A stretch of DNA of 58,404 bases from CAVPXC01 sp963709505 (GTDB taxonomy: Bacteria > Chloroflexota > Anaerolineae > JAAEKA01), in the NCBI GenBank assembly GCA_963709505.1, contig CAVPXC010000006.1:1-58404 (forward strand). The letters run 5' to 3'. Shown here in pieces: positions 25,563-35,691 of this stretch (its first letter is position 1; every line of letters begins with the position of its first letter). The notes below the pieces were generated by a model that saw only the letters and a program-made list of their open reading frames with translations, did not search any database and was not told where the DNA came from. Made by a program: the position numbers and the translations under genes.

Positions 25563-28415
25563 TCACCTCCAGAGAGCGGCGTGCTGCCGCAAAATCTCAT
25601 TCCAGAAACAGGAAAACGTCTTGTCGAGATCCGGGCAGGTCAGATGGTAGGGCTCGGAGCGCCCAATCAACTCAGTCCACTCTGTGTTCTCATCCAGATT
25701 TCCTCCCACAGTCGCGCAGGCCAAAGCAACATACGGGTCCGCGCTGCAGCTTACCGAGTCGGGTGCCAGGCGCATTACGCTGCCATCTGGCGCCAACGGC
25801 CACACGCGCGTCTCGCCGGTTTCGTCCACCGACATGAGCCACCGGTCATCCGGGCTAAAGCGAACGGAAAGAACGCGCTTGTTGTGGCGGTATAGGGCTT
25901 TTGGTGGTAGGTTTAGGAAGTCACTCCATAGCCAGACGGTTCCGTTCCCATCACCAGCAGCCAACGACCCGCCCTTGGCGCTAAACCTCAGGGTGGTGAC
26001 CGGCTCAGTTGGGCCGAGCAAAACCGCCAGCTGTCCGGCGTCGGTCACGGTAAATGGGATGGTCTCGACCAGGATGTCACCCGCTTTGTGCCCAACAGCC
26101 AGTATCCCTTGAACATCGTTGTAGGCAAGGCTTGTGATGGCCGAGGACTCTTCGAGAGTTAGTAGGGGACTAGATGAGTCTAGGGCTGCGGTATCGCGAA
26201 GGAAAAGTAATCTCGATCCATCGCTTGTGACCAAGAGCCGGCCGGCCTGCCCAAGCGTGGTTTGGGCCGTCGGGCTGACAATGCCGGTCGCGGGCTCCAG
26301 GCTATCGATCGGCCAGAGCGTGATGTGGCCATCCTGGCTTGTGCCCACTATCTCACGCCCGTCTTCGCTAAACTGTAGGTCCCAGTCGCGTTTCGGGTCT
26401 TGTTCCAGGCTGACTGCCGCCGAACCTGGCCTGGTCCGATCCCACAGATAGACGGCCTGCCCGTCATCTTGAAAGGCCACGAGACCGCCGTCCGGGCTCA
26501 AAGCCAGTTCGCGCAGTGGGGCGAAATGTTGATAGATCACTTTGGCAGCCATCGGGTCGTCCAGCGGCGCCTCTTTGATCTCGCCGTTCTCAGCATTTTC
26601 ATTGCGGCTAAGGCCGAATACGAGCTTGCGGCCGCTCATGCTGGCATCCAACACCCCGGTACGCAAGGTGGGTACCGAAGGGATCCCTCCGATCGTCGCT
26701 AATGTCTGGCTGAGCAACCCAGTAGCTCGTGTATCCGTGCTGTTCTCTTCCTGAGTGATACGGGCGGCTTCGGCCGCCATGAGCAGCCGCTGCTGCGAGG
26801 TCAGGTCCTCGCCGACGAGCGCGTGGTAACCCAGCTGGGAGGCAAACTCAATTCTTGACCTGCTGCGCGCTTGAAGGGCGAGAAACAGGCTGACCAGGGC
26901 AACGAGAACTGAAACTAATGCCAGCGCAAGGACGGCTTGAAGCCGCCTATTCAGTTTTTTGAGTTGGCGCGCCCGCTCGGCTTCGGCCTCAAGCTGAGCC
27001 TTCTCCCGGCCGCGTTGTGCATCTTGGCTGACCTGAACGAACTCTTGCACCACCGGCCCCAGCGCCTGCCAGTCCGATGAACGCAACACGCTGGTCAATT
27101 GAACGTCGCTCAGAAGCAGGCTGGGATCGTTTCCGGCACTACGCCACGCATATGCCACTTGGAGCAGAGGTTGAGACAACCGCCAAGCTTGGTTGGACTC
27201 GAGAATAGGATTGATAAAGCTATCGTGTACGAGCTCATACCATGTACCCCCAGCCCGTTCGGTACGGCGGATTAGCCAGTCCTCGTCTAGCGCCTCAACG
27301 GCCATGTTGGGAAGATTGCCGGTGGCTTCGGCGCCGCGAAACACCAGGCCGCGCGTGCCCTGCTCCGTGATCAACCGCTCCTGAAAGAACCGGCGCAAAT
27401 CGATTTCGGTCACGCCCGTGCGCTTGCCTACGTCTGCGATCACCCGTTCGTAGAATTGCCCCAACGCCCGATCTACGTCCCCGGCGGCCATCAGGTCGGC
27501 TTCGGTGATCGGTCCTACCGGGGCGTCTTTGATGGTCTCCCAGAGTTGATGACATACGACTTGAAGCTGGACGGGCTCGACGTACTGGCCTTCGACCGTG
27601 CTCTTCTGGTCGGGCACCCGCACCTGGCACAAATCAACCACCAGGTGTTCAGCTACACCGGGGGCGAAGGGTCGTCCTCCCAATCGCGCCGGTTCGCGCA
27701 CCGCATCGAGTGCCGCCTCCATGCCCATGCGTTCCATGTAGAAACGAGCGCGCATCCGATCGGCCAATATCGGAGCATAGGGCTCGATGGGCGCCACATA
27801 GTCCTCACGGAGCGTCAGCAGCACCCATAGATTAGGATCGTCCTTCATGGCCCGGTCAAGCTGTCGGAAAAACTCGTCGCGCTCTTGCCATCGCCCCAGG
27901 TGGGTGATGATGATCTCCTCGAACTGATCGATGATCAACACGTAGGGAAGGGTCGGGGAAGACACTGTGTCCGCTGAACTCTGGGTGGGTTGGTGCGCCT
28001 GGTCGAAGTAATAATGCTCGCCGTCGTCGCTGCTCAGCCCGGCCAGGAATTGCGACAAGGTCAGGCCGTTCAGTCGGTCCGGATCTCCCTCGGATTGATC
28101 GAGGTTGAGCATCAAATTGAAGAGATAGATATTGTCCACCGACTGCACGCCGCCCGGCAGTTCACCGCTGACCCGCGCCACAGGCAGCACGGCATACCCA
28201 ACCTCCCGCAGCTGGGGAATCAGCCGCGCGTGCAGGAGCGAACTTTTGCCTGCACCAGACTGGGCGTAGAAGAGCACCAGTCGTTCAGACAACACGCGCG
28301 CCAGCAGGTCACGCGCCTCGCGCTCGCGGCCAAAGAAGAGGCGACGCTGCGCCTGCGTGTACGTGCGCGGGCCGACGTAGGGGTTGCCTTTTTGATCGAC
28401 AGGTTCTTCCATCAT
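25563..28415 (-). CDS. nSTAND1 NTPase with WD40-like C-terminal repeats
   Basis: The 950-residue frame is intact. The N-terminal linker NPYVGPRTYTQAQRRLFFGR precedes a P-loop, with Walker A AQSGAGKSSLLHARL (residues 51-65) and Walker B YVLIIDQFEEII (about 160-171), the signature of novel STAND NTPase 1. A winged-helix/helical section follows. Then comes a hydrophobic segment, AVLALALVSVLVALVSLFLA (about 490-510), that may cross the membrane. The C-terminal 400 residues form WD40-like blades (LRELALSPDGGLVAFQDDG, LSVRFSPDDRWLMSVDETGE). STAND proteins sense a trigger and oligomerise. The SIR2-like gene directly upstream (29-base gap, same strand) could be its effector. Confidence 0.85.
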   Translation of the reverse strand: MMEEPVDQKGNPYVGPRTYTQAQRRLFFGREREARDLLARVLSERLVLFYAQSGAGKSSLLHARLIPQLREVGYAVLPVARVSGELPGGVQSVDNIYLFNLMLNLDQSEGDPDRLNGLTLSQFLAGLSSDDGEHYYFDQAHQPTQSSADTVSSPTLPYVLIIDQFEEIIITHLGRWQERDEFFRQLDRAMKDDPNLWVLLTLREDYVAPIEPYAPILADRMRARFYMERMGMEAALDAVREPARLGGRPFAPGVAEHLVVDLCQVRVPDQKSTVEGQYVEPVQLQVVCHQLWETIKDAPVGPITEADLMAAGDVDRALGQFYERVIADVGKRTGVTEIDLRRFFQERLITEQGTRGLVFRGAEATGNLPNMAVEALDEDWLIRRTERAGGTWYELVHDSFINPILESNQAWRLSQPLLQVAYAWRSAGNDPSLLLSDVQLTSVLRSSDWQALGPVVQEFVQVSQDAQRGREKAQLEAEAERARQLKKLNRRLQAVLALALVSVLVALVSLFLALQARSRSRIEFASQLGYHALVGEDLTSQQRLLMAAEAARITQEENSTDTRATGLLSQTLATIGGIPSVPTLRTGVLDASMSGRKLVFGLSRNENAENGEIKEAPLDDPMAAKVIYQHFAPLRELALSPDGGLVAFQDDGQAVYLWDRTRPGSAAVSLEQDPKRDWDLQFSEDGREIVGTSQDGHITLWPIDSLEPATGIVSPTAQTTLGQAGRLLVTSDGSRLLFLRDTAALDSSSPLLTLEESSAITSLAYNDVQGILAVGHKAGDILVETIPFTVTDAGQLAVLLGPTEPVTTLRFSAKGGSLAAGDGNGTVWLWSDFLNLPPKALYRHNKRVLSVRFSPDDRWLMSVDETGETRVWPLAPDGSVMRLAPDSVSCSADPYVALACATVGGNLDENTEWTELIGRSEPYHLTCPDLDKTFSCFWNEILRQHAALWR

Positions 28416-28444
28416 GGATCACTCGGTGGTACAAACTGGGACCG

Positions 28445-29483
28445 CTAGTTCGCCGATGACCGGCCAGAACGAAGCTCACGCCGACAGAAGGACCCGATTT
28501 CATCCCAATACACTTTGTCGAAACGCGTGTCCTGGCGTAGATAGCTTTCCAGATACAGCTTTTCCTGCACATTCGGCTCCAACTGCACGCAGCAATAGCG
28601 CTCGTAGAGCTTAGCCTCGGGCATGGGTTTGATGAGTCCCCGATACAGGGTCCGAAACGCCCAACTTGAGAGACTAAAGCCGAGAATTAGCAACGCTGAC
28701 GACTGCAACGCGCCCTTGATCACGTCATGCACCGGGTCCACGCCCCAGTCCTTGCCTCGCCCTTGCGATACTGCCATGAGGAAGTCCAAATAGTCGTCTT
28801 CCGTCAGCACCAGGGAGTCGGGATAATCCTCGAGGCCAAAAAGGTGATAGACCAATGGCTTGTGCGGGTTGGGATGGTAGGTCAGGCCGGATCCGGCGGG
28901 CTCGAAGACCGACGGCACATTGTTCAGCCCGCCATGCCAGCGACACAGCTCACTCTTCGGCTCCTTACCGGCACGGCGCAAAGCCTCCTCCAGAAACGTA
29001 TACGGACTGGTAGTGAGGATCACGGGAAGAGGTAGGTCCGCCAGAAGCAACAACGGGTCCTCGGACCCCTGATCGAGACGCGGAATGCCTAAGCGGCCAG
29101 CAAACTGGGTTACGGTCAAACCAGCCGCCTCAGACACGGCCTCCTCGAGTTGGTCGGCCGGGACACCCTGGTTGCGAGCTAACGCATAGACAGCAATTGC
29201 CCACCAGATCCAGGTAGTCTTGTTTGACCTTTTGGTCTTTCCAGCCGGTCTCCAGACTCCGATACTTGACCATTCTGTGCAGCTCGCCACGGTCGCCGAG
29301 TGGATACCCAACATGCTCGGAGTAGCTTCCAACCAGCGAGGCGTGCCCGCCGAGTACCAGATCCTCCAACACCTCGCCGCTGATCACCGGCAAAAGGTTT
29401 CCGCGTTGGATGAGCTGGGCCAGGCTGTGGTCTTGGTTGCCAGCGCCAGTCGCGGCGCCAACGGTAGTCTTGATGTTGACCAT
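28445..29483 (-). CDS. SIR2-like domain protein (candidate NADase effector), one frameshift
   Basis: It starts at the ATG at 29483, behind GAGGTG, and reads MVNIKTTVGAATGAGNQDHS then LIQRGNLLPVISGEVLEDLV. The ISGE-type loop stands where SIR2 proteins bind NAD. A one-base shift near 29195 leads to YALARNQGVPADQLEEAVSE, LPVILTTSPYTFLEEALRRA, PLVYHLFGLEDYPDSLVLTE and SALLILGFSLSSWAFRTLYR, all characteristic of the SIR2_2 branch used as NAD-consuming effectors. Length is about 345 residues. The frame break lies in an otherwise conserved gene and may be an error. It precedes the nSTAND1 gene in what looks like one operon. Confidence 0.75.
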
Positions 29484-29653
29484 GGGGTCACACCTCGCTG
29501 CAGATTGAATCACACCATGGACATAAAGCTCATGATGGACTTGCTTGCATAACAAGTTAAACGTACACAGCGGCGAATTTCGTCAAAAGAGTCCCCCGAT
29601 TCCCCACAGCAACGCCTAATGGACCTGCTAACAGGTCTGCGGGAAAGGTGCAA

Positions 29654-29983
29654 TTACTTGGGCGGTAAAGACAGTGCAAACGCGACGCCGTGGTCAATCC
29701 AGCGCCTGAGTTCGCCTTCCAATTCATATCCTTCGGGTGACACCAACACCCACCCTTTCATCGGGCGTCCGGTCATGTCGAACACTCTGACGTGAGGCTG
29801 CGCAAGCGCGTCTGTCTGCTGCGCCGCACCGAGCCGCACGATCAGGTCACTGCCGAGCACGCCGACAGCCATGTTTCCCCGCAGGATGAAGCCGACACCG
29901 CCGAACATCTTTTTCTCCACCAATCCTGGCATTCCACCCAGCTCCTCGCGGATGCGCTGGGCAACACGTTCGTCATAGGCCAT
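29654..29983 (-). CDS. TfoX N-terminal domain protein
   Basis: The 109-residue product opens MAYDERVAQRIREELGGMPG then EKKMFGGVGFILRGNMAVGV. This is the TfoX/Sxy N-terminal fold with its MFGG turn. It ends EGELRRWIDHGVAFALSLPP. It lacks the C-terminal helix-hairpin-helix domain of full TfoX/Sxy competence regulators, so a role in competence should not be assumed. It lies downstream of, and on the same strand as, the S9 peptidase, whose real stop at 30047 leaves 63 bases between them. Confidence 0.85.
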   Translation of the reverse strand: MAYDERVAQRIREELGGMPGLVEKKMFGGVGFILRGNMAVGVLGSDLIVRLGAAQQTDALAQPHVRVFDMTGRPMKGWVLVSPEGYELEGELRRWIDHGVAFALSLPPK

Positions 29984-30046
29984 GGTTCGTTTCCTCGCTC
30001 GATACTGGATGCCACGCGTGCAGCGGGCATGACGGTGGATGCAGGT

Positions 30047-32249
30047 TTACAGCGCCGACAAGAAGAAATCTCGTATCTGCTCTTCCATAAACACTCGATC
30101 CTCCAGCCGCCGCGGCCCGTGGCGCTCGTCGGGGAAGAGCATCAGCTCGTAAGGGATGCGGGCACGGATCAACGCGTTGATCAGACCGCGCGGTGTGGCG
30201 GAAGTGCACGTTCTCGTCGATCAGTCCGTGCACCAGCAGCAGCCGGCCGGCGATCCCGCTCACGTGCGCCATGACGCTGCTTACTTCATATCCTTGCGGG
30301 TTGGACTCGGGCGTCCCCATGTAGCGCTCGGTATAGTAAGTGTCGTAGCCGTCCCAGTGGGTCGACGGCGCACCGGCCACGGCCGCGCGGAAGGTCTCCG
30401 GCGCACGCGCCAGGGCCATGCTGGCCATGTATCCGCCGTAGCTCCAGCCGTAGATGCCAACCCGCGCTGGGTCGGCCAGGCCCTGTTGCACCAGCCAGCG
30501 TACGCCGTCCACCTGATCCTCGACCTCCAGATGCCCCATGTCGTGCTTGATCGCGCCCTCGAAGGCCAGCCCGCGCCACGCGCTGCCGCGGTTGTCCAGG
30601 ATGAAGACCAGGAAGCCGAGGCTGCGCAGGTACTGCGCGCGCATCGCCTGCGTCATCATCCAACCGTTGACCACCCGCTGCACGGTTGGCCCGCCGTAGA
30701 CGCTGACGACCGTCGGATGCGGCCCAGAGCCGAAGTTGGCCGGTGGTCGGTAGAGCGCGCCGTGCAGCAGCGTACCCTCGCGGTTACGCAGGCTCACCAG
30801 CTCGGGCGGCTGCAGCCCCAGCGCGTCGATGCGCGGGTCGCGGCGATCGTAAAGCACGTGCAGCAGCGCGCCGTCGTCCAGCGAGCGCAGGGTGACCGAT
30901 GGCGGCTTATCCAGAGCGTCATGCACGTCGACGAATCGCCGGCAGGCGTGATCCAGGGTAACGGCGTGCATGCCGGGCGCCTGGGTAATACGCTGCGGCT
31001 TGCCGCCGGTAATCGGCACGATGTACAAATGCCGCTCCAGTGGGCTCTCCCGGGTTGCCGTGAAATAGACCAGCTGGCGATCCTCGTCGACGCCCGCCAG
31101 GCCGTCCACCATCCACTCGCCCTCGGTCAACTGGCGCACGAGCGCGCCGTCGTCATCGTACAGAAACAGGTGGCGAAAACCGCTGCGCTCGGAGGCCCAC
31201 AGGAAGCCGCCGCGCTTCAGCGGCTTGAATTGGTCGTGCAGGTTGATCCAGACGTCGCTCGTTTCACTCAGCAGGAGGCGGCATTCGCCGGTCGCGGGAT
31301 CAAAGCACACCAGATCGAGCCGCGTCTGCTCGCGGTTCTCGAGCTGCGCCACCAGCGATCCGTCCGGCCGCCAATCGACGCGCGCCAGGTATTCGTGCTC
31401 GGCCGTAGGCAGGGTCGCATCCGGGCCGCCAACGTCCATCCAGACAGGCTCGCCGCCCGCGCGTGCGACCACGCCCAGCCGCACCCGTGCGTTGGCTTGG
31501 CCGGCGAAGGGATAGCGGTGATCCTCCTGCGCGCCGTCACCGACCTCGTCCTTGCCCTGGTGGACAATTCGATAGACCGGGATGTGGGTCTCGTCGACCT
31601 CGGCGAACGCGATTCGGGCGCTATCAGGCGACCACCAGAAGCCATGACGCCGGCCCATCTCTTCCTGCGCAACGAACTCGGCCAGGCCGTGGGTTCTTCC
31701 GGTATCGCGTGCGCCGGCCGTGATTTGCTGCGGCTGGCCGCCGTCGGTGGAGACGACGACAAGCTCGTCGCTTTGGACGTAAGCGATCCACCTGCCATCG
31801 GGCGAGAGCTGCGGATCGAGCACGGGAGCATCATCCGCTGCCATCACATGTCGCAGCGCTGCCTCTGGGCCGTCCAACACGAAGAGGCCGGCGGGCAGGT
31901 CCACCAGTAAGCGTTCACCCTGTTCGGCCCAGGCGGCGTGCGTGATGCCCAGCTCGAGCTGGCGTTGGCGCTCGCGGCGCAGCTGTTCTTCCAGCGAGAG
32001 GTTGCTCTCGCTGACGCCGCCATCGCCCGCGGCGAGCAGCAGGCGCTGCTCGCCTGTCTCGAAGTCGAACGCATAGAGTTGGCGCGTCAAGCTGCCCTCA
32101 GCGCTGAACAGAAAGATCAACAGCCGGTCGTCGGGGCTGAAGCAGAACGCGCCGGGAATGGCCATTCCCGGCGTGGGGTAGCGTGCGACTTCTTCGATGG
32201 GAAGTGCGGCAGATGCAGGCTGGCTAGCCTGGTTCAGGATTGACTGCAT
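30047..32249 (-). CDS. S9 family prolyl oligopeptidase/dipeptidyl peptidase, one frameshift near the C-terminus
   Basis: An N-terminal beta-propeller (FCFSPDDRLLIFLFSAEG, FWWSPDSARIAFAEVDETHI) covers about residues 1-470, followed by an alpha/beta hydrolase. The nucleophile is in GIYGWSYGGYMASMA (GxSxGG, about residue 602), and the Asp is in LVHGLIDENVHF. The DPP-IV type glutamate motif may be GLAEFVAQEEMGRRHGFWWS (about residue 190). One base near 30190 breaks the frame. Corrected, it reads LINALIRARIPYELMLFPDE then RHGPRRLEDRVF, with the catalytic His, and stops at 30047. Without correction the frame runs wrongly into the TfoX gene. No signal peptide is seen, so a cytoplasmic peptidase is likely. 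Confidence 0.85.
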
Positions 32250-32311
32250 GAGGTCCTCTTTTCTCGGTTGAGCTCAAGTGGCAATAGAAGGCGCTATCTT
32301 TTGTCGTTTTC

Positions 32312-32394
32312 ACGGGTGTATTTCAAATTGGGGGCAGACCCTTCGGGTTTGCGGAAAACCCGAAGGGTCTGCCCCCAATTTGAAATACACCCGT
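32312..32394. repeat. Long perfect inverted repeat (39-bp arms)
   Basis: Arms 32312-32350 and 32356-32394 are exact inverses around a 5-base loop. The core (CAGACCCTTCGGGTTT) recurs at 37690 and, inverted and altered, near 37800-37825. It looks like a mobile intergenic repeat family and may also act as a terminator between divergent genes. Confidence 0.9.
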
Positions 32395-32589
32395 TTCCAT
32401 GGCCCTATCCTAATCCTCGTGCAGTCATCGTGCTAAATTTGCAGCCAGTATAAACGCTGTGGGGGGTAGAGTCAACTGGTTGCGAACCAATATCCGAAGC
32501 AAAGCACATTTCTTGGCGCAATCGTCGTCAAAGACTCGTTCAATGCATGTAGATCGCTGAAATTCTGTCCACGGAGGATTTCGAAACGC

Positions 32590-33291
32590 ATGGAAGTTGC
32601 ACCTGGCATTTATAGCATGACGCAGACGAAAGGCGCGTACGTCCACGCCTTCTTGCTCGACGACGGCAACGGGCTTACCCTGGTCGACACGCTTTACGAC
32701 CGGGACGCCCACCGTATCCTGGCCGAGCTCGAGCGCATCGGCAAATCGGTCAAGGACATCAAGCACATCATCATGACCCACGCGCACCGCTCGCATCTGG
32801 GCGGTTTGGCGCTGCTCAAAGAGTTGAGCGGGGCGCCGGTCTATGCCCACGAGTGGGAGGTTGACCTTATCGCAGGCGATCGCGCTGCTCAGGCGGTCTC
32901 CTGGCTGCCGCACAAGCCAGTTCGCGCTTGGCCGCTGCAGGTTACCCTCAATCTGAACGTCGCCAAACACCCGCCGGTCGCCGTAGACAACTTCGTGCAC
33001 GAAGGTGACCGGATCGGGCCGCTCCGCGTTTTCTACTGCCCCGGGCACTCGCCGGGCCACCTGTCGTTCTTCTGGGAAGAGCGCCGCCTGTTGATCGCGG
33101 GCGATGCCATCTGCACCTGGCCGAGCTTCATGCTGGGCTGGCGCGGTTTTACGCTGAACCCCAAGCAGCATCGCTTGTCCGTGCGCCGGCTGGCCGAGCT
33201 GGACAGCGAAATTGTGTGCGTCGGCCACGGGGAGCCGGTGGCTTCCGGCGCTGCTCAACGCATCCGGGCGGCGCTGCCTACGTTGGACTAA
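32590..33291 (+). CDS. Metallo-beta-lactamase-fold hydrolase
   Basis: The 233-residue product opens MEVAPGIYSMTQTKGAYVHA. It has the MBL metal motif as THAHRSHLGG (about residues 64-73), with a second His in PGHSPGHLSFFW (about 151-162), an Asp in LLIAGDAICTW and a His in VCVGHGEPV. The motif is normally HxHxDH; here the Asp is Ser (HAHRSH), which removes one zinc-site residue and may change activity or the metal load. GGAGG precedes the ATG at 32590. It is a monocistronic gene; its substrate is unknown (glyoxalase II-like and lactonase-like enzymes share this fold). Confidence 0.8.
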   Translation: MEVAPGIYSMTQTKGAYVHAFLLDDGNGLTLVDTLYDRDAHRILAELERIGKSVKDIKHIIMTHAHRSHLGGLALLKELSGAPVYAHEWEVDLIAGDRAAQAVSWLPHKPVRAWPLQVTLNLNVAKHPPVAVDNFVHEGDRIGPLRVFYCPGHSPGHLSFFWEERRLLIAGDAICTWPSFMLGWRGFTLNPKQHRLSVRRLAELDSEIVCVGHGEPVASGAAQRIRAALPTLD

Positions 33292-33459
33292 TCGCAGCTG
33301 CTTAGCCCGGCGAATAGAATTCACCGGCTGAAGCAGAAAAGTCGCCTCAGCGACTGCGGAAAGGTGGTGCCAGCCGCGCCGTTCCGCCAATGCCTGCGGG
33401 CACTTCTCATCTTCAGCCAGGGATTTCCAATCCCTGGTTTCGGCTGCAGGAGATTATCT

Positions 33460-34506
33460 ATGCCTCAGACAAAAGAGTATTGGCTCCAAATCGAAAACCA
33501 TCCCTGGGACGTGTGCCCGTGGGGGGTGGATCGCGCAGCTTCGGCGCCGATGGCGCCGGATGCCTCCGGCCGGTTCCGGGCTGTATCGCAAGAGGTGCTG
33601 GTCATTCGACGCTATTCAGCCAACTGGGCCGCGCCGGTCGATCAACCCATCAACCCTTGGGACCTGGCCGAACCGGATGCGGCCCGCATGGGCGGCACGC
33701 TGCCCGGCGCGGTGCTGGAGGCCAAGGTAGCCGACGAGATCTTGGTGCACTTCCGCAACAAAGACCAGCGCGCTGGCGTGCCGCTCGCCGACCGCATCCA
33801 CAGCCTGCACGCGCACGGCGCGCAACAGTCCCCCTTGGCTGTGGGCGCCTACCCGATCGCGCCGCCCGATGCAACCCAGAACAACAAGCGGGGCGACCGG
33901 ATCGCACCCGGCGAGAGCTACATATACCGCTGGACCTGCCCCCAGCGCGCGGCGGCCGGCGCCTGGCTGATCCACGATGCCGCGCCGGCTGGCGCCCGCA
34001 GCACGGGATTGGGCGCGTTCGCCGTCCTCTTGATCCGTGCCCCTGGCGAGCAACTGGCAGACCTGCCGGACCATGCCTTGCGCCAACCCGGCGACACGGC
34101 GACCCACATTGCGGCCGTGCCCCCGGCGCCGAAGCGCGCCGACTACATATTGGTCTTCCACGAGCTGCCAGGGTTGGGGCTGTGCCTCAACGGCCGCCAG
34201 GCGTTGGGCAACACGCCGGCCCTGATCGCGGGCGAAGGCACCCGCATAACGATGCGCTGCTTAAACGCCACGGCCGCGCCGGTAGCCGTCCACATCCACG
34301 GCCACCGCTGGGAGTACGCCGGCGGCTCGACAGACGTCCAGCTATTGCCGCCAGGCGGCGGGACCAGCCTGTCCCTGCTGTCGGGATCGTTCGAGTTTGG
34401 CGGCGGCCTGGGCGAATGGCTCATTACCGGGCAAGCTGGCCTGGCCGTGGTGAGCGGCTCTCTGGTAGTGACCGGCGGTGGTGCAGTGTCGTTGCTGTCC
34501 GCCTGA
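33460..34506 (+). CDS. Cupredoxin/multicopper oxidase-like protein
   Basis: The 348-residue product starts at the ATG at 33460, behind CAGGAG. Cupredoxin-type His motifs are visible: IHSLHAHGAQQS, GAWLIHDAAP and VAVHIHGHRWEYAGGS. These resemble the HxH pairs of multicopper oxidases. A clean HCHxxxHxxxM motif at the C-terminus is not present (it ends GEWLITGQAGLAVVSGSL), so the type 1 copper site looks degenerate. No signal peptide is seen, unusual for this family. It could be a copper-binding or structural relative rather than an active oxidase. Confidence 0.55.
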   Translation: MPQTKEYWLQIENHPWDVCPWGVDRAASAPMAPDASGRFRAVSQEVLVIRRYSANWAAPVDQPINPWDLAEPDAARMGGTLPGAVLEAKVADEILVHFRNKDQRAGVPLADRIHSLHAHGAQQSPLAVGAYPIAPPDATQNNKRGDRIAPGESYIYRWTCPQRAAAGAWLIHDAAPAGARSTGLGAFAVLLIRAPGEQLADLPDHALRQPGDTATHIAAVPPAPKRADYILVFHELPGLGLCLNGRQALGNTPALIAGEGTRITMRCLNATAAPVAVHIHGHRWEYAGGSTDVQLLPPGGGTSLSLLSGSFEFGGGLGEWLITGQAGLAVVSGSLVVTGGGAVSLLSA

Positions 34507-34727
34507 GAACCGCGGATTGGCGGAGGCGCGGATCAGAGCGGAGGCGGAGCGGAGTTGAATAGGGCCAGGACTGATCTAGAAATGATCCTAACCGCCCGGG
34601 CCGGTCCCTCCGAAATGGTTCCCAATCTGTGCGCAACCTCCATGCGCAGGCCCCAGGTGTCCGGGGTGCTGTGCAAGAACCTCGTGCGTGGGCTTTTCGG
34701 TCAGCTTTTTTGACAAAAGGAGTTCTT

Positions 34728-35546
34728 ATGGACCCTGTGATTCCCGTACCTCGATCGATGCGCCTTTGGGGCGTGATCGGCGCGGCCGTGGCCGCGTTGT
34801 TCGCCGTGTGGATGTTCTTTTTCCCCAGCCTGATCCCAACGCACTTTGCCTGGGTCGTGGAGCCGCGCCTGGCCCAGGCCTTTATCGGCGCCGGCTACGT
34901 CTTCCGCACTTTCTTTTTCCTGCAGTTCGTCTTCGCCCGAAACTGGCTGAGCATCCGCTGGACCTTTTACGGCAACCTCGTATTCACGGGCACCCTATTG
35001 TTGGCCACCCTCTGGCACGCCGACGAGATGAACTGGCGTTTTCTGGTGGCGCACGTGTGGATTCTTTTCTACACCTTCGAGCCGATCACGATGATCTTCA
35101 CGGCACCCCTGTATGCCGAGGCCAGAAGCGCGCACCTGAGCACGGGCGGCCCCATCCGGCCCTGGTTTCGCCGCTTCTTGATCCTGGCCGTGGGCGTGCT
35201 CTTCCTCATGGGCGCCTTCCTGATCATCAACCCGCAGTGGCTGGATCTGCGCTGGCCTTGGGCGCTCAACGAGTTCGACGCCCGCATCATTGCCGCGTGG
35301 TTCCTGGGCTGGGCGGTGTGGGCAGGGACTATGGCTTTTGCCCACGACTGGGACGAAGTGCGCCAGGCTGGCGCGCTGGCGATCCTCTTCGGTGCTGCTG
35401 TCTGCGCCACACTGATCGCCTTTCGGCCCGAGTTCGATTTCGCTCGTATGCCGACACGCGGCTATGCAGGCATCGCCGTGCTTTTCACACTGGCGATGGC
35501 CTTTTTCACCTGGCGGCAGGAACGGCATCGGCCCAAACGGCTGTAA
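34728..35546 (+). CDS. Multi-pass membrane protein, unknown
   Basis: The 272-residue product starts at the ATG at 34728, behind AAAAGGAG. Hydrophobic segments include LWGVIGAAVAALFAVWMFFF, AFIGAGYVFRTFFFLQFVFA, LVFTGTLLLATLWHA, VAHVWILFYTFEPITMIFTA, FLILAVGVLFLMGAFLIINP, IIAAWFLGWAVWAGTMAF, ALAILFGAAVCATLIAF and AGIAVLFTLAMAFFTW, so about eight helices. No catalytic motif or known family was recognised. It is a stand-alone gene. The downstream intergenic region carries a promoter and a long inverted repeat. Confidence 0.65.
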   Translation: MDPVIPVPRSMRLWGVIGAAVAALFAVWMFFFPSLIPTHFAWVVEPRLAQAFIGAGYVFRTFFFLQFVFARNWLSIRWTFYGNLVFTGTLLLATLWHADEMNWRFLVAHVWILFYTFEPITMIFTAPLYAEARSAHLSTGGPIRPWFRRFLILAVGVLFLMGAFLIINPQWLDLRWPWALNEFDARIIAAWFLGWAVWAGTMAFAHDWDEVRQAGALAILFGAAVCATLIAFRPEFDFARMPTRGYAGIAVLFTLAMAFFTWRQERHRPKRL

Positions 35547-35588
35547 GGTCTGCCCCAACGCGAATTGCGTCCCGCCCGCGACAACCGA

Positions 35589-35617
35589 TGGACAAGCTTA
35601 GGATAGAGGCGTATAAT
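35589..35617 (+). promoter_or_regulatory. sigma70 promoter for the GerW-like pair
   Basis: TGGACA at 35589-35594 and TATAAT at 35612-35617 are 17 bases apart. The start would fall near 35624, leaving a leader of about 185 bases that contains the long inverted repeat 35692-35771 before the ATG at 35808. Confidence 0.65.
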
Positions 35618-35691
35618 AGTGTCATAGCCAGGCGGCAAGTGGACCATTGGCGCCTCGAACAGCGTAAGTACCCTGTAAACCAAGTTTCTGC

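Noticed and set aside
29654..29983. Competence regulator TfoX
   Set aside because: Only the N-terminal domain is present, so a competence role is not supported.
29973..30046. C-terminal extension of the S9 peptidase into the TfoX gene
   Set aside because: The residues are out of register; the neighbouring frame restores the catalytic His and ends at 30047.
30156..31910. 584-residue plus-strand open frame
   Set aside because: It lies opposite the S9 peptidase, whose propeller and hydrolase motifs are on the minus strand.
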